Part shown: positions 52,030-60,313 of the stretch, one piece after another
Layout: every line of letters starts with the position of its first letter
How positions within the stretch are numbered: the first letter of the stretch is position 1
Source: DASRHY01 sp035650275
GTDB taxonomy: Bacteria; Actinomycetota; Actinomycetes; Propionibacteriales; Kribbellaceae
Direction: 5' to 3'
NCBI GenBank assembly: GCA_035650275.1
Contig: DASRHY010000305.1
Coordinates: forward strand, 13,779 to 77,778
DNA: 64,000 nt
The notes under the pieces: generated by a model
Seen by the model: only the letters and a program-made list of their open reading frames with translations
What the model was told of the DNA's origin: nothing
Database searches by the model: none
Program-made: the position numbers and the translations under genes

Positions 52030-52440
52030 CTACCCGGCGGAGTGTCGCTCGACGTAGGCCTCGACCAGCTGGCGCTGCTGGTCGGCTGTGGCCCGCTCGA
52101 GCTCGATGGTGTCTCCGTCGATGGTTACCGAGATCCGATGGTTGTCCGAGTTTCGGCCGAGCCAGTCGCGCAAGGTGTTGAGCACAGTCGCGAACACGCC
52201 TCCGGACGCGCTCAGCGCAACCACCATCGCGCTCAAGGAGCCGGCATCGATGCCCTTTGCACCCTCCGGGGCGCTACCGGACGGCACGACTTCCACATCG
52301 ACATCGAGCTCCGCGACCTCGGCGCGCAGCTGGCGAGCGGCGCGCTCAGCGGCCTCCGGGTCCAGCTCGGGATCCGGCACGACGGACAGCAGCAGGCGCA
52401 GTTCCCCGCCTGAGGTCCCGCCATCGATCGGCCTGCTCAT
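52030..52440 (-). CDS. EACC1-like small partner of the metacaspase
   Basis: 136 residues. LRLLLSVVPDPELDPEAAERAARQLRAEV at the start, then LSAMVVALSASGGVFATVLNTLRDWLGR and ISVTIDGDTIELERAT. This arrangement (a ferredoxin-like unit, a hydrophobic helix, then two strands) fits the effector-associated constant component 1 family found beside caspases and other effectors in actinobacterial conflict systems. It probably regulates or recruits the caspase. ATG 52440 is the start nearest the family N-terminus. Confidence 0.72.
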   Translation of the reverse strand: MSRPIDGGTSGGELRLLLSVVPDPELDPEAAERAARQLRAEVAELDVDVEVVPSGSAPEGAKGIDAGSLSAMVVALSASGGVFATVLNTLRDWLGRNSDNHRISVTIDGDTIELERATADQQRQLVEAYVERHSAG

Positions 52441-52737
52441 AACATCCCCCCATCGGCCGTGTCCCCCTGCAGGCACGACACGCCGAACACCTTCATCGTC
52501 CTCGCAGCCCGCACGATATGCAAGGAAGTCGCGTTGCGTACGACGAGCCACGCTGACGAGACTCGCGCAGGTCGGAGGTCCCTTCCGAACTGCGCCGGCG
52601 AGCGCGCAACGGGACTCGACGAGACCCGGCGGTCCCACTGGGCGAAGGCCGTGCGAGTCCTGGTCGAGCATGGTCGGCGGCTGTCTCGGGGTGCGAGGAT
52701 CTGCAGCAACCAGACTACGAAACCGAGGTGCGCTCAC
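52441..52737. other. Divergent intergenic region, no gene seen
   Basis: 297 bp between the EACC1-like gene (leftward) and the VOC gene (rightward). No ORF with family similarity, strong hairpin or repeat was found. It must hold both promoters. Confidence 0.5.
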
Positions 52738-53220
52738 ATGGCCGAGAACCAGCACACCGGCCCAGAGAATGACGGCAGCCGGGCCACCGCCGTACGGCAG
52801 CTCCGGCTCGTGGTGACGGCACCGGACTACGACGAGGCACTGCGCTTCTATCGGGACGTGCTCGGGATGACGCAGCAGGAGGCTTACGAGGCGGAGGGCG
52901 GCCATGTCACGATCCTGGACGCGGGCCGCGCGACGCTGGAACTGACCGATCCGCGGCACGCGGAGTACATCGACAAGGTCGAGGTGGGTCGCCGGGTCGC
53001 CGGGCACATCCGGGTGGCACTGGAGGTGGACGACTCGGACGGTACGACGAAGCGACTGGCGGATGCGGGTGCGACGGTGATCGCCGAGCCGACGCGTACG
53101 CCGTGGGACTCGCTCAACGCCCGGCTCGAGGGACCGGCCGGACTGCAGCTGACACTGTTCACCGAGCTCACCGACGTGAACGCAACGCAGGACGACACGA
53201 GTAGAAACAAGCCGTCCTAG
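52738..53220 (+). CDS. VOC-family protein (glyoxalase-like)
   Basis: 160 residues, single vicinal-oxygen-chelate unit. RQLRLVVTAPDYDEALRFYRDVLGM and GPAGLQLTLFTEL mark the two paired beta-alpha modules; GHIRVALEVDD lies between. The usual first metal His is replaced (RLVV), so it may be a binding or resistance-type VOC. Unknown substrate. Followed after 9 nt by the frameshifted YCII gene. Confidence 0.83.
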   Translation: MAENQHTGPENDGSRATAVRQLRLVVTAPDYDEALRFYRDVLGMTQQEAYEAEGGHVTILDAGRATLELTDPRHAEYIDKVEVGRRVAGHIRVALEVDDSDGTTKRLADAGATVIAEPTRTPWDSLNARLEGPAGLQLTLFTELTDVNATQDDTSRNKPS

Positions 53221-53229
53221 GCTGGCGGC

Positions 53230-53509
53230 ATGACTTTGTTCGTCGTCCAGCTTCTGTTCGACCGCGACGAGGACGCCCGGATGGAGGCCAGGCCTCGTCA
53301 TCGGGCGTACCTGCAGGAACTGGTGACGGCCGGCAAGCTCCTGATGGCCCGGGCCGTTCGTGGACGGCGACGGCGCGCTGCTGGTGTACGACCTGGCGGA
53401 CCGGGACGAGCTGGACGGCGTACTGGCCAAGGATCCCTACTTCGCATCCGGCGAGCCGGTGGCGTCGGTGGTCAGCGCCAGGCAGTGGGACATCCTGCCG
53501 TTCGACTAG
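53230..53509 (+). pseudogene. Frameshifted YCII-domain protein
   Basis: ATG 53230 reads MTLFVVQLLFDRDEDARMEARPRH-like YCII sequence as far as GKLLMA. From about 53355 the natural continuation (GPFVDGDGALLVYDLADRDELDGVL, ending ILPFD at 53507-53509) is in the next frame. A single extra base near GCCCGGGCC explains it. TAGGCT ends 6 nt before the ATG, so the promoter looks intact. Recent mutation or sequencing error. Confidence 0.75.
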
Positions 53510-53522
53510 GGCCGACGAGCAG

Positions 53523-53894
53523 TCAGAACGAGTACGGCCCGAACCGGGCCCAGGCGATCACGGCCGCGATCACGAACAGGACCGCGTTCACGACAATGGC
53601 CTGCGGTTCCTTGCGGCGTGCGTGGGTCGCCGCCGCGAGAACCATCTGCACACACAGACCGGTCGCGGCGATGGGGGTCAGGATCGGGGCGATGTCCAGG
53701 GCCGCGGGCAGCACGAGCCCGATCGCGGCGAGGATCTCCACCGTGCCGATGAACGTGACCACGGCCGGGCTGAAGTCCTCGACCCACGGCATCTGCGACT
53801 GCAGCTGCGACTTCGGCCGGGTCGCCTTCATCACGCCGGCGAAGAGGAATATCGCGGCCAGTACGCCCTGCAGGATCCAGATGAAGACGTTCAA
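53523..53894 (-). CDS. DoxX-family membrane protein
   Basis: 123 residues from TTG 53894, which has GAGGTGG upstream; an in-frame ATG at 53951 lies within operator-like palindromes and is less likely. Four TM helices with FLFAGVMKATRP and TFIGTVEILAAIGLVLPA, typical of DoxX/DoxD. Linked to thiol or quinone redox homeostasis in relatives. Divergent from the TetR gene and probably repressed by it. Confidence 0.85.
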   Translation of the reverse strand: MNVFIWILQGVLAAIFLFAGVMKATRPKSQLQSQMPWVEDFSPAVVTFIGTVEILAAIGLVLPAALDIAPILTPIAATGLCVQMVLAAATHARRKEPQAIVVNAVLFVIAAVIAWARFGPYSF

Positions 53895-53927
53895 CGCACA
53901 CCACCTCAGATCGGTCCGGATGAATCG

Positions 53928-53978
53928 GAGGCAACCCTCCAGATCTATCATAGATCTTCCGGAGGGTAACCTCCGGAA
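53928..53978. promoter_or_regulatory. Cluster of palindromes, TetR operator candidates
   Basis: AGATCTA-TCA-TAGATCT (53941-53957) is a perfect palindrome with 7-bp arms. TTCCGGAGG-GTAA-CCTCCGGAA (53957-53978) has perfect 9-bp arms. A shorter GGAGG...CCTCC pair (about 53928-53940) precedes them. All lie between the divergent doxX-like and tetR genes. Confidence 0.65.
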
Positions 53979-53996
53979 AGACTAGAATGCGGAATC

Positions 53997-54665
53997 ATGA
54001 ACCAGCAACGGGGTCCGCGCCGTCGGCAGCGCCGGGATGCACAGCTCAACCGGGCCGCACTCGTCGAGGCCGCCCGGGATGTGTTCGCCGAACGCGGGCT
54101 GGACGCGCCGCTGGAGCAGATCGCGCGGCAGGCCGGCGTCGGGATCGGGACGCTGTACCGGCACTTCCCGACCCGCACCGACCTGTACGACGAGCTGCTG
54201 ACCGCGTCGATGACCGAGCACCTTCAGCTGGTTGAGCAGGCGCTCGCGATGGACGACCCTTGGGACGGGTTCTGCCACTACCTGGTGGAGACCTGCGCCT
54301 GCGAGGCCAGGGACCGCGGCCACAACGACATGATGTCGATGCGGTTCCCGCGGGCGAAGGTCGCCGAGGCGACCCGGCGCAGGGTGTTCGCCGCTGTCAA
54401 CCGCTTGATCGAGCGCGCCCAGCAGTCCGGACAACTGCGCGCCGACGTCACCCCGGAGGATCTCGCCTTCGTGCGCTGGGCGAACTCGCGGGTGCTGGCC
54501 GCGACCGGTCCGGTGGTGCCCGATGTGTGGCGGCGCCACCTCGCGCTGATGCTGGACGGCTTCCGCGCCGAGGCAGCGCACCCGTTGCCGGTACCGCCAC
54601 TCACGCCACGCCAGACCTACCGGGCGATGCTCACGCTGGGCCGGCGCGTGACCGGCGCCGGCTAA
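53997..54665 (+). CDS. TetR-family transcriptional regulator
   Basis: 222 residues. The N-terminal HTH (about 15-65) has FAERGLDAPLEQIARQAGVGIGTLYRHFPTR. A helical ligand-binding C-terminal domain follows, resembling TetR_C_33/SCO-type regulators. Probably controls the divergent DoxX gene through the palindromes in between. TAGAAT (53983-53988) lies 8 nt before the ATG. Confidence 0.92.
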   Translation: MNQQRGPRRRQRRDAQLNRAALVEAARDVFAERGLDAPLEQIARQAGVGIGTLYRHFPTRTDLYDELLTASMTEHLQLVEQALAMDDPWDGFCHYLVETCACEARDRGHNDMMSMRFPRAKVAEATRRRVFAAVNRLIERAQQSGQLRADVTPEDLAFVRWANSRVLAATGPVVPDVWRRHLALMLDGFRAEAAHPLPVPPLTPRQTYRAMLTLGRRVTGAG

Positions 54666-54705
54666 GCCCGCCGAGCCCAGCCGGCGCCGACCGCGTCCGA
54701 GCTAC

Positions 54706-55554
54706 TCAGCCCTTCTTCACGTGCTCTTCGATCCGGTCGAGCTGCGCGTCGACTTTGCCCTTCTCGATCAGCTGGTGGTAGACCCAGTTCATCCGGCCGA
54801 CGAACACCTCGAGCGTGATCGGCGTCTTCTTCTTGGTCTTCGGGTCCACATCGAACCCGACGACATCCGTGGGTTTCACGTCTTCTTCCTCCTCCCCTGG
54901 TGCCGGGGCGAAGCCACGCATGGCGGTCCCGGCGTTCTTGGCGAACGCCAGGATGCGCTGTACGTCGAGCGCTCCCGGGTCGCCGTGCTCGTTGCCCAGA
55001 TCCTTCTCGCCCTTGCCGGCCGGCGCGTGCTGGTGTCCGAGGATGCCCTTGAACGCGGCGTACTCCGGCCCGCTCATCCGGACCTTCGACGGCCCGGCCG
55101 ACGCCGGGAACGGCAGCCAGTCCGGTGTCAGCACCAGCGGCAGTCCCCACTCCCGGTGCAACCATGCGGCGAACTCACCGAGGTCGCGCAACGCCTCGTC
55201 GTCGACCTTGCGTACGTCGGGCAGCCCCTCCTTCTTGATCCTCTCCGGGTCACACGAGCAGATGATCTCAACCTGCACGACGTTCGCCCGGTTCTCCCGG
55301 ACCTCCGTGACGTTCGGGTCACGCAGTGCGCGCGCCGACTGGTTGATCGCGAAGTGCTGACGCCACCTGTGCTTCTTCGGGTGGTACGTCAACGTCGGCG
55401 CAGACTTGCCACCTTTGTATCCGGGCCAGGTGGACGTTTCGGTCGTGTGCAGCAGAAGCTTGTCGATCCTCGGCATCGTGACCCCGGGAAACGCATCCCC
55501 GAACCACTGCGCCTCGCGATCCGCCCCCGGAAAATGAACTGGTCTGTCCATCAC
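54706..55554 (-). CDS. N-acetylmuramoyl-L-alanine amidase / PGRP-like protein
   Basis: 282 residues. Amidase_2-type zinc amidase: His in LLLHTTETS (about 35), GHQHAP and HGDPGALD in the usual places. No signal peptide, as in phage-type endolysins. The C-terminal basic/acidic tail has KTKKKTPITLEVFVGRMNWVYHQL. It cleaves the peptide-glycan amide bond; how it reaches the wall is unclear. ATG 55554 or the next ATG 55551. Confidence 0.85.
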   Translation of the reverse strand: MMDRPVHFPGADREAQWFGDAFPGVTMPRIDKLLLHTTETSTWPGYKGGKSAPTLTYHPKKHRWRQHFAINQSARALRDPNVTEVRENRANVVQVEIICSCDPERIKKEGLPDVRKVDDEALRDLGEFAAWLHREWGLPLVLTPDWLPFPASAGPSKVRMSGPEYAAFKGILGHQHAPAGKGEKDLGNEHGDPGALDVQRILAFAKNAGTAMRGFAPAPGEEEEDVKPTDVVGFDVDPKTKKKTPITLEVFVGRMNWVYHQLIEKGKVDAQLDRIEEHVKKG

Positions 55555-55623
55555 AGACCCCCTCCCCTTCCGCCAGTGTCTGCCCGGGCGGAGCCGGTGG
55601 CAACGTAATAGCCGGCAGGCGGA

Positions 55624-56316
55624 TCACGACAACGGTTCGGCCAGGGCTTCCAGGTCGCGCTGCCAGTCGGCGGCGCGCACCGCGGGACCAGCTGTGCCGG
55701 CGAATCCGGACCAGGACCGGACCGGACGGATACCGTGCAGCGCGTTCACCAGCCAGGCCTCGCGCCCGTCGAGCTCCGCCGGGGTCCGGCTCCGCTCGGC
55801 GACCGGCACGTCACGCCAGGCCGCCAGCCGTCGCAGCAGGGCGACCGTGACGGACGGCAGCAGTGGCAGGTGCTGCGGCGGCAGGCAGAGCGTGTCGCCC
55901 TCCCACCACAACAGGCTCGTGTACGCCGCCTCCAGGACCTCACCGCCCGGACCCGTCAGCAGCACCTCGTCGGCACCTGCGGCACGACGTCGAAGCTCCC
56001 CGAGGAGCAAGAGGTCCGGACCCTTGGTGCGCGGTTCGCGTCGCGGGTCCGGGCCGTCGTACAGCTGCACACGCAGCGCACCACCCAGCCCCGGCGCCGG
56101 CCGCAACCGCGATTCCAGCCGGCCGCCGGGGAGCAGCTCGAACCGCGGGAACCAGTGCCCCTCCCGCGGCAACCGCGCCACCGCCTCGGTGAAGAACTCG
56201 TCCGCATGAACACCGTGACGGGCACACGAGCCGATGAACCGCTCCCGGTGCAGCTCGAGCCCGCGGACGAGCCCGGCGGACACCAGGAACGAGTCGGCCA
56301 CCAGCAACTCGGTCAT
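55624..56316 (-). CDS. pabC: Aminotransferase class IV, aminodeoxychorismate lyase-like
   Basis: 230 residues of PLP fold type IV. SFLVSAGLVRGLELHRERF at the start, RTKGPDLLLLGELRRRAAG holding the likely PLP Lys, and VLEAAYTSLLWWEGD replacing the usual TSNIF-like loop. It probably converts 4-amino-4-deoxychorismate to p-aminobenzoate for folate. Its ATG overlaps the pabB stop (ATGA), supporting the assignment. Confidence 0.8.
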   Translation of the reverse strand: MTELLVADSFLVSAGLVRGLELHRERFIGSCARHGVHADEFFTEAVARLPREGHWFPRFELLPGGRLESRLRPAPGLGGALRVQLYDGPDPRREPRTKGPDLLLLGELRRRAAGADEVLLTGPGGEVLEAAYTSLLWWEGDTLCLPPQHLPLLPSVTVALLRRLAAWRDVPVAERSRTPAELDGREAWLVNALHGIRPVRSWSGFAGTAGPAVRAADWQRDLEALAEPLS

Positions 56317-57677
56317 CCGCGCCCGCGGACCGCAGCAGTTGCCTTGAGCAACATCTCGTCGTACTCGTCCTCGGCCACCGAGTCGAGCACGATCGCGCCA
56401 CCGGCCCCCACGACGGTGCCGGCCGGAGTCATCACCGCGGTCCGGATCACCACGCTCAGATCGGCGGTGCCGTCAAGCCCGAGGAACCCGAGCGCGCCGG
56501 AGTACACACCGCGGGCCGACGACTCGAGCTCGTCGATTATCTCCATCGTGCGGATCTTCGGCGCCCCGGTCATCGACCCGGGCGGGAAGCACGCCCGGAC
56601 CGCATCCAGCACGTCGACATCCGCCCGCAGCCGGCCACGCACCGTGGTCACCAGCTGGTGCACGGTCGCGTAGCTCTCCACCGACATCAGCCGCGGCACC
56701 TGCACGGTCCCGGTCTCGGAGACCCGGCCCAGGTCGTTGCGGATCAGGTCCACGATCATCAGGTTCTCGGCCCGGGTCTTCTCGTCCGCCGCCAGCCGTT
56801 CCGCGACCGCGCGGTCCTCGGCCGGGTCGGCCATCCGCGGCGCGGTGCCCTTGATCGGCCGGCACTCCGCCCAGCGGTCGCCGTCGACGGTCAGGAACCG
56901 CTCCGGCGACGAACTGGCCACCGCGAGGTCGTGGTAGCGCAGGAAGGCCGCGTACGGCGCGGGGTTGCGGCTCCGCTGCCACAGGTAGAACTCGAACGGG
57001 TCCGCGACAGCCGGCAGCAGCACCCGGTTCGTCAGGCACACCTCGTACGTCTCCCCGGCCTCCAGCGCGGCCCGGCAGCGCGCGATCCCGGCCAGGTACC
57101 GCGACCGGGACTGCTCCAGCCGCGGCTCGATCTCCAGCTTCGCGATCTCCGGTACGGCGACCGCGCCGCCGTCCGTCGTACCGGCGACCGTCCGCGCGGC
57201 ATCCGACGGCCAGCCGGCGGCCGCGGCATCGTCCGGCGCGTGCACCGCGACGAACCAGGTGCGGTCCGCCTCGGGGTCGATCACGACGTACCGGTTCGCC
57301 CAGATCCACAACGCGTCCGGTGTCGCGGACCGGTGCGCGGCGGACCCGCCGGTCAGGGCCTTCAGCTCGTACCCGAACCACCCGACGTACCCGCCGCCGA
57401 ACGGCAGCCCACCAGGCGCAGCCGGCACGGACTGTGCCTCCAGCCGAGCACGCAGCCGGGCGAAGACATCGCCATCGCCGACCCGGTGCACCAGCGTCTC
57501 CGCGTCCGGCCCGGCGGAGCAGCCGAGCACCGACAGCCGGCTCAGGCCCGGAACCGCCATGCTGCTGTCCAGCCAGAACGCCACCGGCTGGTCCGCGAAC
57601 AACGCACGGAACACCGCCGGCCCGTCGAGCGCACGACCCAGCTCGCGTACCGTCCAGCGCAGACCGCTCGTCCCCAC
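56313..57677 (-). CDS. pabB: Aminodeoxychorismate synthase component I
   Basis: 454 residues. Chorismate-binding fold: ETYEVCLTNR, SSSPERFLTVDG, ECRPIKGTAPR (the PIKGT motif distinguishing PabB from anthranilate synthase TrpE), RAENLMIVDLIRNDLGRV and PPGSMTGAPK. It aminates chorismate to ADC for folate synthesis with a PabA glutaminase encoded elsewhere. GTG 57677 is the start nearest the family N-terminus; longer reading frames lack similarity. Confidence 0.9.
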   Translation of the reverse strand: MGTSGLRWTVRELGRALDGPAVFRALFADQPVAFWLDSSMAVPGLSRLSVLGCSAGPDAETLVHRVGDGDVFARLRARLEAQSVPAAPGGLPFGGGYVGWFGYELKALTGGSAAHRSATPDALWIWANRYVVIDPEADRTWFVAVHAPDDAAAAGWPSDAARTVAGTTDGGAVAVPEIAKLEIEPRLEQSRSRYLAGIARCRAALEAGETYEVCLTNRVLLPAVADPFEFYLWQRSRNPAPYAAFLRYHDLAVASSSPERFLTVDGDRWAECRPIKGTAPRMADPAEDRAVAERLAADEKTRAENLMIVDLIRNDLGRVSETGTVQVPRLMSVESYATVHQLVTTVRGRLRADVDVLDAVRACFPPGSMTGAPKIRTMEIIDELESSARGVYSGALGFLGLDGTADLSVVIRTAVMTPAGTVVGAGGAIVLDSVAEDEYDEMLLKATAAVRGRG

Positions 57678-57817
57678 GCCTGCACCGTATCCGTTGCCAG
57701 CACACCGCCCCGGGCGTAGCGTCGAAAGGCGCCGGGGATTCGCCCGTGCACTGCCATCAGGCTCTGTCATCCCCGGATCTTGCGGCCGGTTTCTTCGGCC
57801 GAGGGGGTGGTGCTCTG

Positions 57818-58711
57818 ATGAGCGAGCTGTTCAAAGAACTCGTCCGGATCGGCCGATTCGTCCCGGCCACGTCGTACCAGCGCTTCGCGTACGTCTGCAG
57901 CGCCCTGCTGATCCTCAGCGGGCTGGTGCACGGGGTGGTGTACCTGGTCGACGGTGGCCCGTGGAACGGCCCGATCTCGTGGCGCAAGCCGATCGTGTTC
58001 GGGCTGTCGTTCGGGATCACGCTGGCGACCCTGGCCTGGATGCTGCGGTTCCTCAGACCGCGCGCGGTCGTGGCGTGGATCCTGACCGTGCTGCTGGCGC
58101 TCGCGGCGCTCGGCGAGGTCTTCCTGATCACGATGCAGCGGTGGCGTGGTGTCGCGTCGCACTTCAACGAGACCACGGCTTTCGACGAGCAGGTGTTCTC
58201 GCGGATGGGCCAGCTGGTCTCGCTGATCGTCCTGCTCACGGTCATCATCGCGGTGTGGGCGCTGATCCGGCTCGACGCACCGCCGAGCCTCGCGTTCGGG
58301 ATCCGGGCCGGACTGGTGCTGATGCTGGTCAGCCAGGGCGTCGGCGTGCAGATGATCGTCGAGGGCGGCAACACGTTCGGCGACGACGGCGCGTTGAAGG
58401 TGCCGCACGCCGTCACGCTGCACGCCGCCCAGGTGCTGCCGGCACTGGCGTTGCTGCTCCTGCTGTCCGTGTCGGCCGAGCGCCGCCGGGTCAGGGTGGT
58501 GGCGCTCGGTGCGGCCGGGTACGCCGTGCTGATCGCCTCGACGATGGTGCAGACCTACAGCGGTAACGCTCCGCTGGACCTGGGTGTCGTGTCCAGCGTG
58601 CTCGCGCTGGCCGGGCTCACGCTGCTCGCCACCAGTGCGGTGATCGCGCTGCGGGGTGTCGCGGACCGGCTGCGCCGGCCCACCGCACCGACCGTCGTCA
58701 CACCGTCATGA
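57818..58711 (+). CDS. Multi-pass membrane protein, function unknown
   Basis: 297 residues with about eight TM segments and the motif SWRKPIVFGLSFGITLATLAW (about 55-75). WRKP and FNETTAFDE are striking and look conserved. No transporter signature. ATG 57818 is used with GAGGGGG upstream. It ends 6 nt inside the convergent methyltransferase gene. Confidence 0.8.
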   Translation: MSELFKELVRIGRFVPATSYQRFAYVCSALLILSGLVHGVVYLVDGGPWNGPISWRKPIVFGLSFGITLATLAWMLRFLRPRAVVAWILTVLLALAALGEVFLITMQRWRGVASHFNETTAFDEQVFSRMGQLVSLIVLLTVIIAVWALIRLDAPPSLAFGIRAGLVLMLVSQGVGVQMIVEGGNTFGDDGALKVPHAVTLHAAQVLPALALLLLLSVSAERRRVRVVALGAAGYAVLIASTMVQTYSGNAPLDLGVVSSVLALAGLTLLATSAVIALRGVADRLRRPTAPTVVTPS

Positions 58712-59488
58712 CGTGAGCGCGGGTTCGGCCCGCATCGCGACCACCCGCCGGATCGGGATCGCCACCTCGAACGCGCCCTTCGCGGCCGCCCGCTCAGTCA
58801 GCCAGCCGGCGGCCGCGGAGCGGCGTGCCTGGGTGGTTCCGGGCAGGTAGAGCGCCCGGAGCAGCTGCTCGGCGTCGTCCGCGCACCGGACCGGGTACCC
58901 GTACCGCTCGCGCTGGCTCTCCAGGACGTCGAACCCGGCCGCGGCCAGCCCGGCCCGCAGCGCGGGCAGCTCGCCACCGCCGGGGAACTGCGGGCTGGTG
59001 CGCAGCCGTGCCGCGAGCCCGGTCAGCACCGGCAGGTCGGTACGGCGAACCGGGCGCACCGCGGGCACCGTCGCCGCCAGCACCCCGCCGGTACGCAGCA
59101 CCCGGGCCAGCTCGGCCAGCAGCGCCGGTAGCGGCTGCACCACCGCGAGCCCCATCGAGCAGGTCACCACGTCGAACGACCCGCTGCCGAACGGCAGCCG
59201 GGTCGCGTCCGCCCGGACCGCCGGCCGCGGCGCGAGGGCCAGCTCGGCCTCGGACAGGTCCAGCCCCACCACCCGGTGACCGTCCCCGGCCAGCCGGCGC
59301 GCCACCGCACCGTTGCCACAGGCAACGTCCAGGACCCGCTTGGGTCCTGCGGACACCGCCCGGCAGAGCCACCGGTACGGCGTGTGGTCGCCGGACACGG
59401 CACGGGACAGCACCGCCTCGGTGACACCGGGATCGGCGGCGTGGAAGTCGTTCAGGTAGGAAGGCCAGTCAACCGATACGTCAGACAT
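58706..59488 (-). CDS. SAM-dependent methyltransferase
   Basis: 260 residues of class I methyltransferase. Motif I is VLDVACGNGAVARRLA, the acidic loop is VVGLDLSEAEL, and SFDVVTCSMGLAVVQPLP follows. Methyltransf_11-like; substrate unknown. Ends overlapping the convergent membrane gene by 6 nt and begins 19 nt after the IdeR-like gene stop, so it may be co-transcribed with it. Confidence 0.85.
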   Translation of the reverse strand: MSDVSVDWPSYLNDFHAADPGVTEAVLSRAVSGDHTPYRWLCRAVSAGPKRVLDVACGNGAVARRLAGDGHRVVGLDLSEAELALAPRPAVRADATRLPFGSGSFDVVTCSMGLAVVQPLPALLAELARVLRTGGVLAATVPAVRPVRRTDLPVLTGLAARLRTSPQFPGGGELPALRAGLAAAGFDVLESQRERYGYPVRCADDAEQLLRALYLPGTTQARRSAAAGWLTERAAAKGAFEVAIPIRRVVAMRAEPALTS

Positions 59489-59507
59489 CGGTCAGCCAGG
59501 CTACCGC

Positions 59508-60221
59508 TCACACCAGGCTGACGAAGATGTGCCCCGCGGTCTCGTCGCTGATCACGCCGCCGGCGTCCGCGGTGCCGAGCAGCACGCCCTCCGGGTCGTG
59601 CGTGGACACCACCTCGCGGCCAGGCAGCGCTCCGGCCTTGCGCAGCACGGCCATCGCGTCGTCGTCGGTCTGGACCGGCTCGGCGATCCGGCGCACCCGG
59701 ACCCGCACCGCCACCCCGCTCGACTGGTCGATCACCTTGTCCAGCGGCTCGACACCGTTGCGGAAGTCCTCGGTCAGTGTGGCCTCGGTGTTCTTCTGCA
59801 GCTCGTCCAGGCCCGGGATCGGGTTCCCGTACGGCGACTCGGTGGGGTGATGCAGGATCTCCAGCAGCCGCAGCTCGACCGCGTCGCTCATCACGTGCTC
59901 CCAGCGGCAGGCCTCGGCGTGCACGTCCTCCCACTCCAGGCCGATCACGTCCACCAGCAGCCGCTCCGCGAGCCGGTGCTTGCGCATCACCCGGGTGGCC
60001 TGCATCCGGCCGACCTGGGTGAACTCCAGGTGCCGGTCGCCCTCGACCGTCACCAGACCGTCCCGCTCCATCCGCGCCACGGTCTGGCTGACCGTGGGGC
60101 CCGACTGGTGCAGCCGCTCAGCGATCCGGGCCCGCAGCGGGAGGATGCCCTCCTCCTCGAGCTCGTAGATCGTGCGCAGGTACATCTCGGTGGTGTCGAT
60201 CAGCTCGCTCACACCGGACAT
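59508..60221 (-). CDS. ideR: Iron-dependent repressor of the DtxR/IdeR family
   Basis: 237 residues. The N-terminal winged helix has YLRTIYELEEEGILPLRARIAERLHQSGPTVSQTV. The dimerisation/metal domain (about 70-140) has EACRWEHVMSDAVE, with the Met/His ligands in place, and an SH3-like C-terminal domain follows. This three-domain form is the IdeR type, the main iron regulator of actinobacteria. The box at 25189-25207 is a probable target within this window. Confidence 0.9.
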   Translation of the reverse strand: MSGVSELIDTTEMYLRTIYELEEEGILPLRARIAERLHQSGPTVSQTVARMERDGLVTVEGDRHLEFTQVGRMQATRVMRKHRLAERLLVDVIGLEWEDVHAEACRWEHVMSDAVELRLLEILHHPTESPYGNPIPGLDELQKNTEATLTEDFRNGVEPLDKVIDQSSGVAVRVRVRRIAEPVQTDDDAMAVLRKAGALPGREVVSTHDPEGVLLGTADAGGVISDETAGHIFVSLV

Positions 60222-60260
60222 TCTCGCCCATCAGGCCAAGAACCGCCCACCGCGGCCAGC

Positions 60261-60307
60261 TGCGTCCGCCGAAGTGACGCCAGAGCGGCTGCACTTCGGC
60301 GGACGCA
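60261..60307. terminator. Perfect 16-bp hairpin terminator
   Basis: TGCGTCCGCCGAAGTG (60261-60276) pairs perfectly with CACTTCGGCGGACGCA (60292-60307) around a 15-nt loop. Lies just after the stop of the exporter operon and before ideR, both leftward, so it separates the two transcription units. Confidence 0.8.
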
Positions 60308-60313
60308 AACGTG

